A DNA stretch of 50,531 bases from CAYFQB01 sp964345225 (GTDB taxonomy: Bacteria; Nitrospirota; Thermodesulfovibrionia; Thermodesulfovibrionales; UBA6898). The stretch lies in the NCBI GenBank assembly GCA_964345225.1, contig CAYFQB010000072.1:1-50531 (forward strand), written 5' to 3'. The notes beneath the pieces were generated by a model that was not told the origin of the DNA, did not search any database, and saw only the letters and a list, made by a program, of their open reading frames with translations. The translations under genes and the position numbers were made by a program. This document shows, piece by piece, positions 39,763 through 48,855 of this stretch; position 1 is the stretch's first letter; each line of letters starts with the position of its first letter.

Positions 39763-40566
39763 TTATCTGAGAATAATCCCTGTGTATCCAACAACGCTAT
39801 CATAATCACCGCTGACATCTCCCGAGGTCATATATTTAACAAGACGAGCAGAATTAGCACCAAGAAATTTTGATGCAAATATCATTACAGTAGTCGGAAG
39901 ATAGCCACACATGGATATCTTTTCATTCAGCACAGTTTCATAAAGCCCCTTGGGGTCGAGTTCGAGTATTTTGTCAATTGCCTTTTTATCTTTCTGTCTG
40001 GCTATTTTATCAGACAGGTAATGACTCATATCCGTACTTGCCAGAATAATAACAGGATACTCAAGACCCTTTATTGCTTTTGCTATCCCCTCTGCTATTT
40101 TAATGCAATCATCAAGGGACGCAGAAAAAATGGCTACCGGCACTATCTTTACATCCTTGGAGAAATAAGCAAAAAACGGAAGTTGAACTTCAAGAGAATG
40201 TTCAAATATATGCGCCTTTGAATCCCTTTCAACATTAGGTGTATTAAGAGCAATTCTGCTTGCAAGCTTTCTGTCAATTTCAAATGTTCCAGTTGGAATT
40301 TCCCATTCTCCATCGTCCATTAAAGAGACTTTTGGCCCTAACCCGGTATGGTTTGGTCCAAGCATTAAAAATGTTTTAGGAAAGTATATTGAAGAATATA
40401 CAGCTCCTGCTACCGCTCCTGAGTATATCAGACCGGCATGAGGGACAACTATGCCAATTGCATTCTCTTTTTTTGCTCCTTTATCTATGTATTGTTCTAT
40501 CTGTTGAGTTAATCGAGAACTTGAACCGTAATAGAATTGACCTGAAACAGCAGCTTTCCTTTTCAT
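39763..40566 (-). CDS. amrB: AmmeMemoRadiSam system protein B (MEMO1 family)
   Basis: A 267-residue protein of the MEMO family, related to extradiol dioxygenases. Features: AVSGQFYYGSS at the start, VVPHAGLIYSGAVAG near 47-61, LGPNHTG near 77-83, and STDMSHYLSD near 172-181, with His residues placed as in the family. The AGGAGGTGC site five bases upstream fixes the ATG at 40566; the frame could extend to 40674 but that part lies in a foldback repeat. In many genomes it pairs with AmmeMemoRadiSam genes A and a radical SAM enzyme; neither is in this window. It follows dnaB after 192 bases. Confidence 0.93.
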   Translation of the reverse strand: MKRKAAVSGQFYYGSSSRLTQQIEQYIDKGAKKENAIGIVVPHAGLIYSGAVAGAVYSSIYFPKTFLMLGPNHTGLGPKVSLMDDGEWEIPTGTFEIDRKLASRIALNTPNVERDSKAHIFEHSLEVQLPFFAYFSKDVKIVPVAIFSASLDDCIKIAEGIAKAIKGLEYPVIILASTDMSHYLSDKIARQKDKKAIDKILELDPKGLYETVLNEKISMCGYLPTTVMIFASKFLGANSARLVKYMTSGDVSGDYDSVVGYTGIILR

Positions 40567-40600
40567 TGCACCTCCTGTTCTTCTGGGATACATCAATCTT

Positions 40601-40744
40601 TCCAAGCGTTCACGCCTTTGTGCAACGAAAATTATTCTTTGAGTTCTAATCGCCCGTTTCGTTCTCCCCGACAAATCCCTGCTCTGTATCGGGACCCAAG
40701 AGAGTAAATATTCTGAGGCGTACCATATAAAAAATACGCTTGGA
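40601..40744. repeat. Foldback element between dnaB and amrB
   Basis: TCCAAGCGT at 40601-40609 is the exact reverse complement of ACGCTTGGA at 40736-40744; ACGCC (40612-40616) and GGCGT (40718-40722) extend the pairing. An inner CCCGA (40667-40671)/TCGGG (40689-40693) pair sits near the centre. It contains GTATCGGGAC, whose reverse complement GTCCCGATAC is at the centre of the 24669-24851 element. Non-coding. Confidence 0.6.
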
Positions 40745-40758
40745 TGGAGACTGGTTAT

Positions 40759-42135
40759 CTAAAAAGTCTCCTCAATATCTGCTATATCTACAAATTGTCT
40801 ATCTGAATAATCCACAAACCTTGTACAATTTGAAAGAAATGTAAGCGGTATTATATCGGTTGGACCATTCCTCTGTTTTGCCACATCGATAATCATTTTT
40901 CCTTTAGTTTCTGGATCGTCTTTTGAAGACTCGTCCCTGTAAAGGAAAATGATAACATCAGCATCCTGTTCTATTGCCCCTGATTCCCTCAGGTCAGCAA
41001 GTGTAGGTTTTTTTAGTCCTCCCCTTGTCTCAACACCTCTGTTAAGCTGGCTGAGTGCAACTACCGGAACATTTAATTCCTTTGCCAAGGCTTTTAGGGA
41101 GCGGGATATCTCTGATATCTCCTGCTCACGAGTATCAAAATTGCCCCTCCCCCTCATTAACTGCAAATAATCCACAATAACCATGCTTAATCCGTGCTCT
41201 GCCTTCAATCGTCTTGCCTTTGCCCTCATTTCAAGAACGCTCAAACCTGAAGAATCATCTATGAATATTGGAGAGCTGGCCAGATCGCCTGCAGATTTTG
41301 TGAGTTTATGCCAGTCCTCCTTCTTTATAAATCCTTTCCTGATTTTATGCGAGTCTACCATTGCTTCTGAACACAGCATCCTTAAGACAAGTTGTTCTTT
41401 TGCCATCTCGAGACTGAATATAGCAACAGGCTCCTTTAAATTTATACCTACATGCTGGGCTATATTAAGACTGAAGGCTGTTTTACCCATTGAAGGCCTG
41501 CCCCCTACTATTATCAGTTCACCTTTCTGAAGCCCTGTAGTTAATTCGTCAAGCTCCTTGAACCCTGTGGGGACACCTGTAATAGCATCTTTTCTGTCGT
41601 ATAAATGCTCAATCATCTGAAAACTATCCTTTATAAGATCCTTCAATGTTACAAAAGACACCTTTATTCTTCTGCCTGATATTTCGAAAATAGTCTTTTC
41701 TGCATAGTCAATAAGCTCTTCAGTATCAAGTTCATTTCTGTACACGGTGCTTGCAATATCTGTGACTGAATTAAGAAGACTTCTTAACATAGCCTTCTCT
41801 CTGACAATCTTTGAATGAAATCTTATATTGGCAGAAGTAGGAACCATTGTAACGAGTGAAGTGATATACTGGGCACCGCCAACAGCTTCAAAGTCACCTT
41901 TTTTCTTCATATGGTCTGTTAATGTAATGATATCTATCATCTCACTCTTATCGAAAAGCTCGGACATGGCAACAAAGATCCTCCTATGAGAATCTTTATA
42001 AAAATCTTCCTGGGTAAGCAACTCAAGTGCTGTTGTCAAGGCATTATTATCAATCAAAACAGCACCCAGCACAGACTGCTCCGCTTCAATGTTTTGTGGT
42101 GGGAGTTTTTCTAAAGTTGCATCGATCTGTTTCAT
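40759..42135 (-). CDS. dnaB: Replicative DNA helicase DnaB
   Basis: A 458-residue helicase that unwinds DNA at the replication fork. The N-terminal domain (PPQNIEAEQSVLGAVLIDNNAL) interacts with primase. The RecA-like domain has Walker A GGRPSMGKTAF at about 213-223, Walker B VIVDYLQLM at about 321-329, and ALSQLNRGVETR near 363-374. No intein. The start lies 12 bases after the rplI stop with a weak GAAAG site. Confidence 0.97.
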   Translation of the reverse strand: MKQIDATLEKLPPQNIEAEQSVLGAVLIDNNALTTALELLTQEDFYKDSHRRIFVAMSELFDKSEMIDIITLTDHMKKKGDFEAVGGAQYITSLVTMVPTSANIRFHSKIVREKAMLRSLLNSVTDIASTVYRNELDTEELIDYAEKTIFEISGRRIKVSFVTLKDLIKDSFQMIEHLYDRKDAITGVPTGFKELDELTTGLQKGELIIVGGRPSMGKTAFSLNIAQHVGINLKEPVAIFSLEMAKEQLVLRMLCSEAMVDSHKIRKGFIKKEDWHKLTKSAGDLASSPIFIDDSSGLSVLEMRAKARRLKAEHGLSMVIVDYLQLMRGRGNFDTREQEISEISRSLKALAKELNVPVVALSQLNRGVETRGGLKKPTLADLRESGAIEQDADVIIFLYRDESSKDDPETKGKMIIDVAKQRNGPTDIIPLTFLSNCTRFVDYSDRQFVDIADIEETF

Positions 42136-42147
42136 TATCTTTCAGTT

Positions 42148-42603
42148 TTATAAATCAGCTGATTCAGACACGACCTGTATCTTAATCTGAGAAGATATCT
42201 CAGGGTGCATTTTTATATCCACAGAGTATACACCCAGTCTTTTTATAGGCTCATCAATAATTATTTTCTTCCTGTCAATATCATATCCCTCGGCCTTTAA
42301 GGATTCAGCAATATCCATAGTGGTCACCGAGCCAAATAATTTGTCATCCTCGCCTGATTTTGCTTTTATTGTCAGAGTAATCGCTGACAACTTATCTGCT
42401 TTTTCCTTTAATGCTTCTTTGATCTTTGAGGCCTTTTTAAAGATGATGTTTTTTTGATGTTCAAACTCTTTTAAATTCTTTGTATTCGCTTCAACAGCAA
42501 GTTTTTTAGGGACTAAGTAATTTCTTGCATAACCATCAGAGACATTGACTATATCACCGATATGACCTAGGTTTTTAACATCTTCCTTGAGAATCACTTT
42601 CAT
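42148..42603 (-). CDS. rplI: Ribosomal protein bL9
   Basis: A 151-residue large-subunit ribosomal protein. The N-terminal domain MKVILKEDVKNLGHIGDIVNVSDGYARNYLVPKKLA is canonical; the central helix and C-terminal domain are intact. The start is set at the ATG at 42603, with GGGGA upstream, rather than 42624. The usual rpsF-ssb-rpsR genes are absent upstream; rplI and dnaB form a pair with their own extended -10 promoter. Confidence 0.97.
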   Translation of the reverse strand: MKVILKEDVKNLGHIGDIVNVSDGYARNYLVPKKLAVEANTKNLKEFEHQKNIIFKKASKIKEALKEKADKLSAITLTIKAKSGEDDKLFGSVTTMDIAESLKAEGYDIDRKKIIIDEPIKRLGVYSVDIKMHPEISSQIKIQVVSESADL

Positions 42604-42633
42604 CAGAACAATCCCCTTTTGCAATTTTTATTA

Positions 42634-42642
42634 AGTATACCA
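42634..42642 (-). promoter_or_regulatory. Extended -10 promoter of rplI-dnaB
   Basis: TGGTATACT on the minus strand, followed by a leader of about 30 bases with GGGGA before the ATG. No clear -35. Confidence 0.45.
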
Positions 42643-42797
42643 TAATCTAAAAAGACAAAAATATATTTAATCTTTTTATCATGATATTTTTAAAAAAAAA
42701 TCATTTCCAGGAAAGATAAATTTACCAAATATTTTATTTACTAACTGCTTTACTAATTGGATATTTTAAAAAAATCCTGTTTGCCGGGAATATATAG

Positions 42798-43631
42798 CTA
42801 TAAAATCTTAATAGGTTCTGGTGTAAATGTAAGGATAAAAATAATCAGTGCAATCCAGCCTATTTTCTTTCTCTTAGGATCAAGTGGAATCTCTGAATAG
42901 ATAATCGGCGGATGCCTGAAGCCCAGAATGATAAGCAGAAAAGCCCATATCAACCATCCAGGCCAGAAAAAATAACCAAGCGGTATCATCAAAATAATAA
43001 GTATCTTTGAAATATTTTTATGCTTATTCCCGATAAGTGCATATGCAATATGGCCTCCGTCTAACTGTCCAACAGGGATAAGATTCAGCGAAGTTACAAA
43101 AAATCCTATCCACCCTGCAAAAGCAACAGGGTGAAGGAAGACATGATAATCATTAGGTATTTTACCAATCACCATTTTTGTCAGTCCTATAAACAAAAGA
43201 GAATCTCCAAGTGTAATTGCACCTTTTACTTCTTCCATAGTCATGACTTTTGAATAGGCTAGGCCGATAATAGTGACTAAAATTGACACAATAAAACCGG
43301 CTATTGGCCCTGAGGCCCCGATATCCATAAGGGCATTTCTTGTTGTTATTGGCGACTTCATTTTGATAAATGCGCCAAGGGTACCAAATATGGTAGGTGC
43401 AGGTATAAAATAAGGAAGGGTAGCTTCAACCCTGTGCTTTTTTGATGCCAGGAAATGAGAAAATTCATGGGCCAAAAGGATAAACAATAAAGCAAATGAA
43501 AAGGGAATACCTTTGTAGATCTTAAAGGGCTCTTTAAAAATGTTTATACCATCATGTACAGTACCTACAATTAAAGTAGAAAAAAAAGTAAGTACAAAAA
43601 GTATTATATTCATATAAGGAATCTTTTTCAT
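42798..43631 (-). CDS. Site-2-protease-like membrane metalloprotease (M50 family)
   Basis: A 277-residue polytopic membrane protein with the zinc motif HEFSH at about 55-59 and the third ligand in NLIPVGQLDGGHI at about 184-196. GGPx-type GASGPIAGF is at about 105-113. About six or seven membrane segments. It resembles the EGY1-like/bacterial short S2P group without a PDZ domain. Its substrates, usually anti-sigma factors or membrane proteins, are unknown. It overlaps rimO by four bases (ATGA-type). The 194-base region downstream of its stop is very AT-rich and holds the rplI promoter. Confidence 0.9.
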   Translation of the reverse strand: MKKIPYMNIILFVLTFFSTLIVGTVHDGINIFKEPFKIYKGIPFSFALLFILLAHEFSHFLASKKHRVEATLPYFIPAPTIFGTLGAFIKMKSPITTRNALMDIGASGPIAGFIVSILVTIIGLAYSKVMTMEEVKGAITLGDSLLFIGLTKMVIGKIPNDYHVFLHPVAFAGWIGFFVTSLNLIPVGQLDGGHIAYALIGNKHKNISKILIILMIPLGYFFWPGWLIWAFLLIILGFRHPPIIYSEIPLDPKRKKIGWIALIIFILTFTPEPIKIL

Positions 43632-44938
43632 CTTACTATAGTTCCTGTAAGATCATAATCATACGCATCCTCTATTCTTATATTAACAAACCCGCCCTTC
43701 CTGACGTTACTATCATGAATCAGGACAACCCCGTCAATATCTGGTGCCTGGGAATATAGTCTGGCAACAGCAATACTGTCTTCAACTTCGTCTACGATGG
43801 CCTTAAAAGTTTTCCCTATCAGTTGCATGTTCTTTTCCAGAGAGATAGCCGATTGAATCTCCATTATCTTATTGTATCTTTCTCTCTTTATCCGCTCCGG
43901 AACCTGTCCTATCATTTTATGGGCAGGGGTGCCTTCTTCTTTTGAATACCTGAATACACCAAGCCTTTCAAATTTGATTTTATGCACAAATTCGGTCATC
44001 TTTTCAAAATCTTCGCTTGTCTCATCAGGAAAACCTACCATTAGCGTCGTCCTGATATTTGCATCAGGGATAGCGTCTCTTATTCGCGAGATCAGGTTTT
44101 CGAAATATTTCCTGCTACCGACTCTTCTCATAAGACTAATTATTTTTTCCTCTGAATGCTGAATAGGCATATCAATATATTTGCATACTTTCTTTTCAGA
44201 GTTTATTGTCTCAAGGAGTTTATCATTTATTGCCGTAGGATAAAGATAAAGCAAGCGTATCCAGAAGTCTCCGCCAACAGAGGCAATATCTCCGATAAGT
44301 CTTGCCAGATTATAACCTTTAATATCCTTTCCATAAGAGGTTATGTCCTGTGCTACCAGTATTAGCTCTTTTTTTCCTGAATTTATGTATTCCTCTGCCT
44401 CCTTTAATATATTATCCGGGGCTCTGCTCCTGAATCTTCCCCTTATCTGGGGTATTACACAGTATGAGCAGCCCCTGTTGCATCCCTCAGCAATCTTCAG
44501 ATAGGCGTATGGATTTCCATTAAATTCTTCGTGTGTAAATCCTCCCTTCCCCCCCCTTACTAAAGTGGGGCGAGATGGTAATTTATCAACCATTTCCTTG
44601 CAGTATTCAACTATCTTTTCCTCTTCTCCAAGCCCCCACATGGCATCTATTTCGGGCATCTCCTTTTTCAATCCATCACCGTACCTTTCTGCAAGGCACC
44701 CTAAGACAACGATCTTCTTGCCTTTGTCTTTTTCCTTTAATTTTGCTAGGTTCAGAATAGTCTCTATGGATTCCTTTTTTGCATCCTTGATAAACCCGCA
44801 GGTATTAACCATTATGATGTCGGAGCCTTCAGGATTGGAAGAATAATAGATGCCCTCACTTTCTAATCTTTTTAAAAGATTTTCTGAATCGACAAGGTTT
44901 TTGGGACAGCCGAGACTAATCAGTGAAATATTACCCAC
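43628..44938 (-). CDS. rimO: Ribosomal protein S12 methylthiotransferase RimO
   Basis: A 436-residue radical SAM enzyme that adds a methylthio group to an Asp of ribosomal protein S12. The N-terminal domain has the three cysteines in SLGCPKNLVDSE, VNTCGFI and VLGCLAERYG; the radical SAM motif is CNRGCSYCVIPQIRGRFRSR at about 153-172; a TRAM domain closes the protein (about 370-436). GTG start, overlapping the DUF2062 gene by eight bases. Length fits RimO rather than MiaB. Confidence 0.96.
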   Translation of the reverse strand: MGNISLISLGCPKNLVDSENLLKRLESEGIYYSSNPEGSDIIMVNTCGFIKDAKKESIETILNLAKLKEKDKGKKIVVLGCLAERYGDGLKKEMPEIDAMWGLGEEEKIVEYCKEMVDKLPSRPTLVRGGKGGFTHEEFNGNPYAYLKIAEGCNRGCSYCVIPQIRGRFRSRAPDNILKEAEEYINSGKKELILVAQDITSYGKDIKGYNLARLIGDIASVGGDFWIRLLYLYPTAINDKLLETINSEKKVCKYIDMPIQHSEEKIISLMRRVGSRKYFENLISRIRDAIPDANIRTTLMVGFPDETSEDFEKMTEFVHKIKFERLGVFRYSKEEGTPAHKMIGQVPERIKRERYNKIMEIQSAISLEKNMQLIGKTFKAIVDEVEDSIAVARLYSQAPDIDGVVLIHDSNVRKGGFVNIRIEDAYDYDLTGTIVR

Positions 44939-45359
44939 GATTAATTCTGACCGTCTTGTAGACTATAAAATAGCTGATTACTGCAGATATGATCCCAATA
45001 AAAATCGTACCAATAAAAAATGGTAAAATCAGCTGGCGAAATTCGTCTATTAAACCGAGACAAGTAATGTCATTCCAGTTTATCTCAGGAATAATACTAT
45101 CAATCTTCATGAACTGGGCTCCTACCCATGTCCCGAAAGTATAAATAGGAATTATCGTCCACGGATTTGTCACATATACCCCTATAAGAGTTGCAACTCT
45201 GTTAAGGCTAAATAACCATGCGAATATAATGCCCAGCAGGGTATGTATTCCCAAGAAAGGAGACATACCGAGGAAAACGCCGATAGCAAAAGAAACTGCA
45301 ATTTTTTGTGGAGACTCTTTAATTGTTAATACCTGTCTAAATCTCTGTTTAAACTGCAA
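44931..45359 (-). CDS. DUF2062 membrane protein
   Basis: A 142-residue membrane protein of the DUF2062 family with the pattern SPQKIAVSFAIGVFLGMSPFLGIHTLLGIIFAWLFSLNRVATLIGVYVTNPWT at the N-terminal half and about three hydrophobic segments. Function unknown. TTG start with GAGG about 11 bases upstream; it overlaps the thiL stop by 11 bases and rimO by eight. Confidence 0.85.
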   Translation of the reverse strand: MQFKQRFRQVLTIKESPQKIAVSFAIGVFLGMSPFLGIHTLLGIIFAWLFSLNRVATLIGVYVTNPWTIIPIYTFGTWVGAQFMKIDSIIPEINWNDITCLGLIDEFRQLILPFFIGTIFIGIISAVISYFIVYKTVRINRG

Positions 45360-46347
45360 AATGCTGATAACCTCTTATGGATATTTTTTCGATTTTTCCG
45401 GTTTCATGAATAAATTCCATATCCGCCCCGGTAATCTCACCTATGCAAAATGCATTAACCTTTTCCCTTTTGGGAGCTGTAAAGAGAATTTCATAATCTT
45501 CTCCGCCTCCCAGTGCCAGTTCAATTGGAGACAGATGGAGGTATTCAGCAGCCTTCTTCAGTTCTCCCGATATCGGGATTCTCTCTTTATATATTCTTGC
45601 ACCAACTTTACTTTCCATGCATATTCTCGAAAGGTCTATAATCAGACCATCACTAATATCTATCATCGAGGTTGCTTTTTGCAAGAATTTTTTCGTATTT
45701 CTTGCCTTAGGCATGAGGTGTTTTTTAATCAGTGGCAGAACTATATCCCACTTTAAAAGAAACCTCTCTTTTCTCTTTTTTTCTAATTCAACAGGTTTAT
45801 TTACCCTCTTCAGAATCTCAAGTCCACATGCAGATTCACCCAGGTAACCTGTAACATAGAGCCTGTCACCTTTTCTTGCACCACTTCTTCTTAAAATCTT
45901 AGCTGAATGCCCTGTCAGCACGGCTGATAAAACCACTTTATCAGAAGAGGATATATCGCCTCCGATCAAGGACAGGTTATAGGTCCTTATTGCATCATCT
46001 ACACCATCGAATAATTTATTGAAAAATCCAATATCAGTATCTTTATTTGTGGCAAAATTAATCAGCAAGAACTCCGGATCGCCACCCATTGCGTATATAT
46101 CACTCACATTAACTGAGACAAGCTTGAATCCAAGTTGATAAGGTGTAGTCCAGTTTAAATCAAAATGTACACCTTCGATCATCATATCAGTTGTAAGGAG
46201 CATATTTTTTTTATTTTTCCTTACAACGGCAGAATCATCACCGATTCCCAGAATAAGACCTTTTGTTTTTTTGCCGAATCTCTTTCTGAGTATTTCTAAG
46301 AGGAAAAGTTCTCCAGCTTCAGAAAGCTTCATACCTAATGGCGACAT
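45349..46347 (-). CDS. thiL: Thiamine-monophosphate kinase
   Basis: A 332-residue enzyme that phosphorylates thiamine monophosphate to the active diphosphate. Signatures: ILGIGDDSAVV near 33-43, TTDMMIEGVHFD near 53-64, SVNVSDIYAMGGDPEFLLI near 78-96, GGDISSSD, and MIDISDGLIIDL near 230-241. An internal ATG at codon 6 is closer to the normal start (MKLSEAGE), giving 327 residues; neither has a strong ribosome binding site. It leads the thiL-DUF2062-rimO-M50 run. Confidence 0.95.
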   Translation of the reverse strand: MSPLGMKLSEAGELFLLEILRKRFGKKTKGLILGIGDDSAVVRKNKKNMLLTTDMMIEGVHFDLNWTTPYQLGFKLVSVNVSDIYAMGGDPEFLLINFATNKDTDIGFFNKLFDGVDDAIRTYNLSLIGGDISSSDKVVLSAVLTGHSAKILRRSGARKGDRLYVTGYLGESACGLEILKRVNKPVELEKKRKERFLLKWDIVLPLIKKHLMPKARNTKKFLQKATSMIDISDGLIIDLSRICMESKVGARIYKERIPISGELKKAAEYLHLSPIELALGGGEDYEILFTAPKREKVNAFCIGEITGADMEFIHETGKIEKISIRGYQHFAV

Positions 46348-46413
46348 TATGCGCAGATAGAGGCATGTAACCTCTGACTTTGAAAGTTGCTTTAATCATC
46401 TATTTTCCGTTTT

Positions 46414-46452
46414 TACCCCGTTAGAAATTGTTGTTTTTTCTTCTAACCGGGT
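46414..46452. repeat. Palindrome overlapping the lon stop codon
   Basis: ACCCCGTTAGAA at 46414-46425 pairs with TTCTAACCGGGT at 46441-46452 with one mismatch; loop about 15 bases. The lon TAG stop (46445-46443) is within the arm. No T-run follows on either strand, so it is not a classical rho-independent terminator, although it may slow or protect the 3' end. Confidence 0.65.
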
Positions 46453-48836
46453 TTATTTTGCCTGATTTTTATTTTTTTACTATTAGTAAGTGCTACATTT
46501 AAAACCTGGTCCATTTTTTCGGCAAATATAAATTCCATATCGTTTTTTATGTATCTTGGGATATCTTCAAGGTCTTTTTTGTTTCTTTTCGGGATTATAA
46601 CTTTCTTGATACCCATTCTCTTGGCTGCAAGTGTCTTTTCCTTGAGCCCGCCTATTGGGAGCACCCTGCCCCTCAGGGTAACCTCTCCAGTCATTGCTAT
46701 ATTTTTATCCACCGGTTTACCTGTAAAGACAGAAGATATTGCTGTTGCAATAGTAATTCCGGCAGAAGGACCGTCTTTTGGTATAGCACCTGCCGGTACA
46801 TGTATATGGATATCTGTTTTTGAAAAAACGTCTTCCTTGATTCCAAGGTCTTTAGCCCTTGACCGTACATAACTGAGTGCAGCTTGAGCTGACTCTCTCA
46901 TAACATCTCCCAGTTGGCCTGTCAGGGTGAGATTGCCCTTGCCCTTCATCGTTGTTGCCTCTATATACATGATATCCCCGCCTGCTTCAGTCCATGCAAG
47001 TCCCGTTGAAACGCCAACCTCATCCTTCTGTATCTCTTCTTCAGGCAAAAATTTAGGAACACCAAGGAATTGTTGAATATTTTTTGATATAATCTTAAAC
47101 TTCTTTTCTTTTCCTTCCGCTATTCTCTTTGCGACTTTTCTGCAGATATTTGCTAATTCACGTTCAAGATTTCTAACGCCAGCCTCTCTTGTATATTGAG
47201 ATATTAAAACCATAAGCGCTGAATCTGTTATAGTCATCACTTTACTATTAAGGCCATGTTCTTCTAATTGCTTTGGCAGAAGAAATTTCTTTGCAATACC
47301 AAGCTTTTCTTCCGATGTATACCCTGAAAGATAGATTATCTCCATCCTGTCTTTAAGCGGATTCGGAATCGTATCGGTCAGGTTTCCGGTAGTTATAAAC
47401 ATTACATTTGTTAGATCAAAAGGCACCGAAAGATAATGATCGGTAAAAGAAAAGTTTTGCTCGGGATCAAGTACCTCAAGAAGCGCTGATGAAGGATCTC
47501 CTCTGAAATCCATGCCTATCTTATCTATCTCATCCAGCATAAATATTGGATTATTTGTGCCAGCTTGTTTTATACCCTGAATTATTCTGCCCGGTAGGGC
47601 ACCCACATAAGTTCTTCTGTGACCTCTTATTTCAGCCTCGTCCTTTACACCTCCAAGTGACATCCTTATAAATTCTCTCCCTAAAGCCCTTGCTATCGAC
47701 CTTCCAAGAGATGTCTTGCCTACGCCTGGGGGACCAACAAAACAGAGAATCGGACCCTTCATCTTCTCTTTTAATTTCCTTACGCTCAGATATTCAAGAA
47801 TGCGTTCCTTAACCTTCTCAAGATCATAATGGTCCTCGTTTAGTACCTTCTTGGCCGACTTAATATCAAGATTGTCCTTTGTGCTCTTTGACCATGGTAT
47901 TTCAACAAGCCAATCCAGATAAGTTCTTATAGTACCAGCCTCTGCACTGTCGGGATGCATCTTTTCAATCCTTTTTAACTGTTTTTCAGCCTCTTTCAAC
48001 ACCTTTTCAGGCATTTTCGCATCTTCTATCTTATTTCTGAACTCTCTTATTTCTTCAGCCCTTTCATCAATATCACCAAGTTCCTTCTGGATTGCTTTTA
48101 GTTGTTCCCTTAAAAAATATTCACGTTGAGTCTTATCAATCTCACCCCTTGCATCAGATTGTATCTTCTGCTGCACTATAAGAAGTTCTATTTCCCTATT
48201 CAATACATCACGCACATGCTTCAATCTCTTTATAGGATCTACTATTTCCAAAATCTCCTGTGCCTGTTCAGACTTTAACCCGATATTTGAGGCAGCAAGA
48301 TCTGCAAGTCTTCCAGGATCGTCAAGATTCTCAATAACTACAAGAATATCAGGAAGAATTGATTTTCCATATGAAACAGCCTTATCAAGCTGTTCTCTAA
48401 CTGTCCTCATCAGCGCCTCATCTTCGATTGAAAGAGTGGAAGGCTTCTTTTCCACAATTTTTTCTATATCCGCTGAAATATAATTCTCGGTCTGCGAAAA
48501 TCCCGTTGCTCTAGCCTTGGATAAGCCCTGCACCAATATCTTTACCCTTCCATCGGGCAATTTCAACATCCTCATTATCATTCCTATAGTTCCAATATGA
48601 TATAAATCATTCACTGAAGGTTTCTCTATGCTTAACTCTCTTTGAGTTAAAAGCAAAATCATCCTGCTTGTACTCAATGCTTTATCTATTGCCTTAATCG
48701 AGATTTCCCTACCGACAAAAAGCGGAATTATCATATATGGAAAAACAACTATATCCCTTACAGGAAGTACAGGCAGATTGTCAGGAATCTGCAATTCCTT
48801 TTCATCTTTTTCATTCTTTTCTTCTACTTTTGACAT
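46443..48836 (-). CDS. lon: ATP-dependent protease La (Lon)
   Basis: A 797-residue cytosolic protease for damaged and regulatory proteins. The N-terminal substrate domain starts LPVLPVRDIVVFPYMIIPLFVGRE. The AAA domain has Walker A CFVGPPGVGKTSLG at about 353-366 and Walker B IFMLDEIDK near 419-427. The protease domain has the catalytic Ser in PKDGPSAGI and Lys in LKEKTLAAKR. Full length. A GAGGA site precedes the ATG. It follows galU after 19 bases, so the two are probably co-transcribed. Confidence 0.98.
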   Translation of the reverse strand: MSKVEEKNEKDEKELQIPDNLPVLPVRDIVVFPYMIIPLFVGREISIKAIDKALSTSRMILLLTQRELSIEKPSVNDLYHIGTIGMIMRMLKLPDGRVKILVQGLSKARATGFSQTENYISADIEKIVEKKPSTLSIEDEALMRTVREQLDKAVSYGKSILPDILVVIENLDDPGRLADLAASNIGLKSEQAQEILEIVDPIKRLKHVRDVLNREIELLIVQQKIQSDARGEIDKTQREYFLREQLKAIQKELGDIDERAEEIREFRNKIEDAKMPEKVLKEAEKQLKRIEKMHPDSAEAGTIRTYLDWLVEIPWSKSTKDNLDIKSAKKVLNEDHYDLEKVKERILEYLSVRKLKEKMKGPILCFVGPPGVGKTSLGRSIARALGREFIRMSLGGVKDEAEIRGHRRTYVGALPGRIIQGIKQAGTNNPIFMLDEIDKIGMDFRGDPSSALLEVLDPEQNFSFTDHYLSVPFDLTNVMFITTGNLTDTIPNPLKDRMEIIYLSGYTSEEKLGIAKKFLLPKQLEEHGLNSKVMTITDSALMVLISQYTREAGVRNLERELANICRKVAKRIAEGKEKKFKIISKNIQQFLGVPKFLPEEEIQKDEVGVSTGLAWTEAGGDIMYIEATTMKGKGNLTLTGQLGDVMRESAQAALSYVRSRAKDLGIKEDVFSKTDIHIHVPAGAIPKDGPSAGITIATAISSVFTGKPVDKNIAMTGEVTLRGRVLPIGGLKEKTLAAKRMGIKKVIIPKRNKKDLEDIPRYIKNDMEFIFAEKMDQVLNVALTNSKKIKIRQNKPG

Positions 48837-48855
48837 TTAATCTCCTCGGTTTTTA

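Noticed and set aside
40567..40674. N-terminal extension of the MEMO protein
   Set aside because: The strong AGGAGGTGC site points to the ATG at 40566, and the extension is translated foldback repeat.
46404..46452. Rho-independent terminator of lon
   Set aside because: The stem has a mismatch and a loop of about 15 bases and no T-run follows, so I list it as a repeat palindrome instead.
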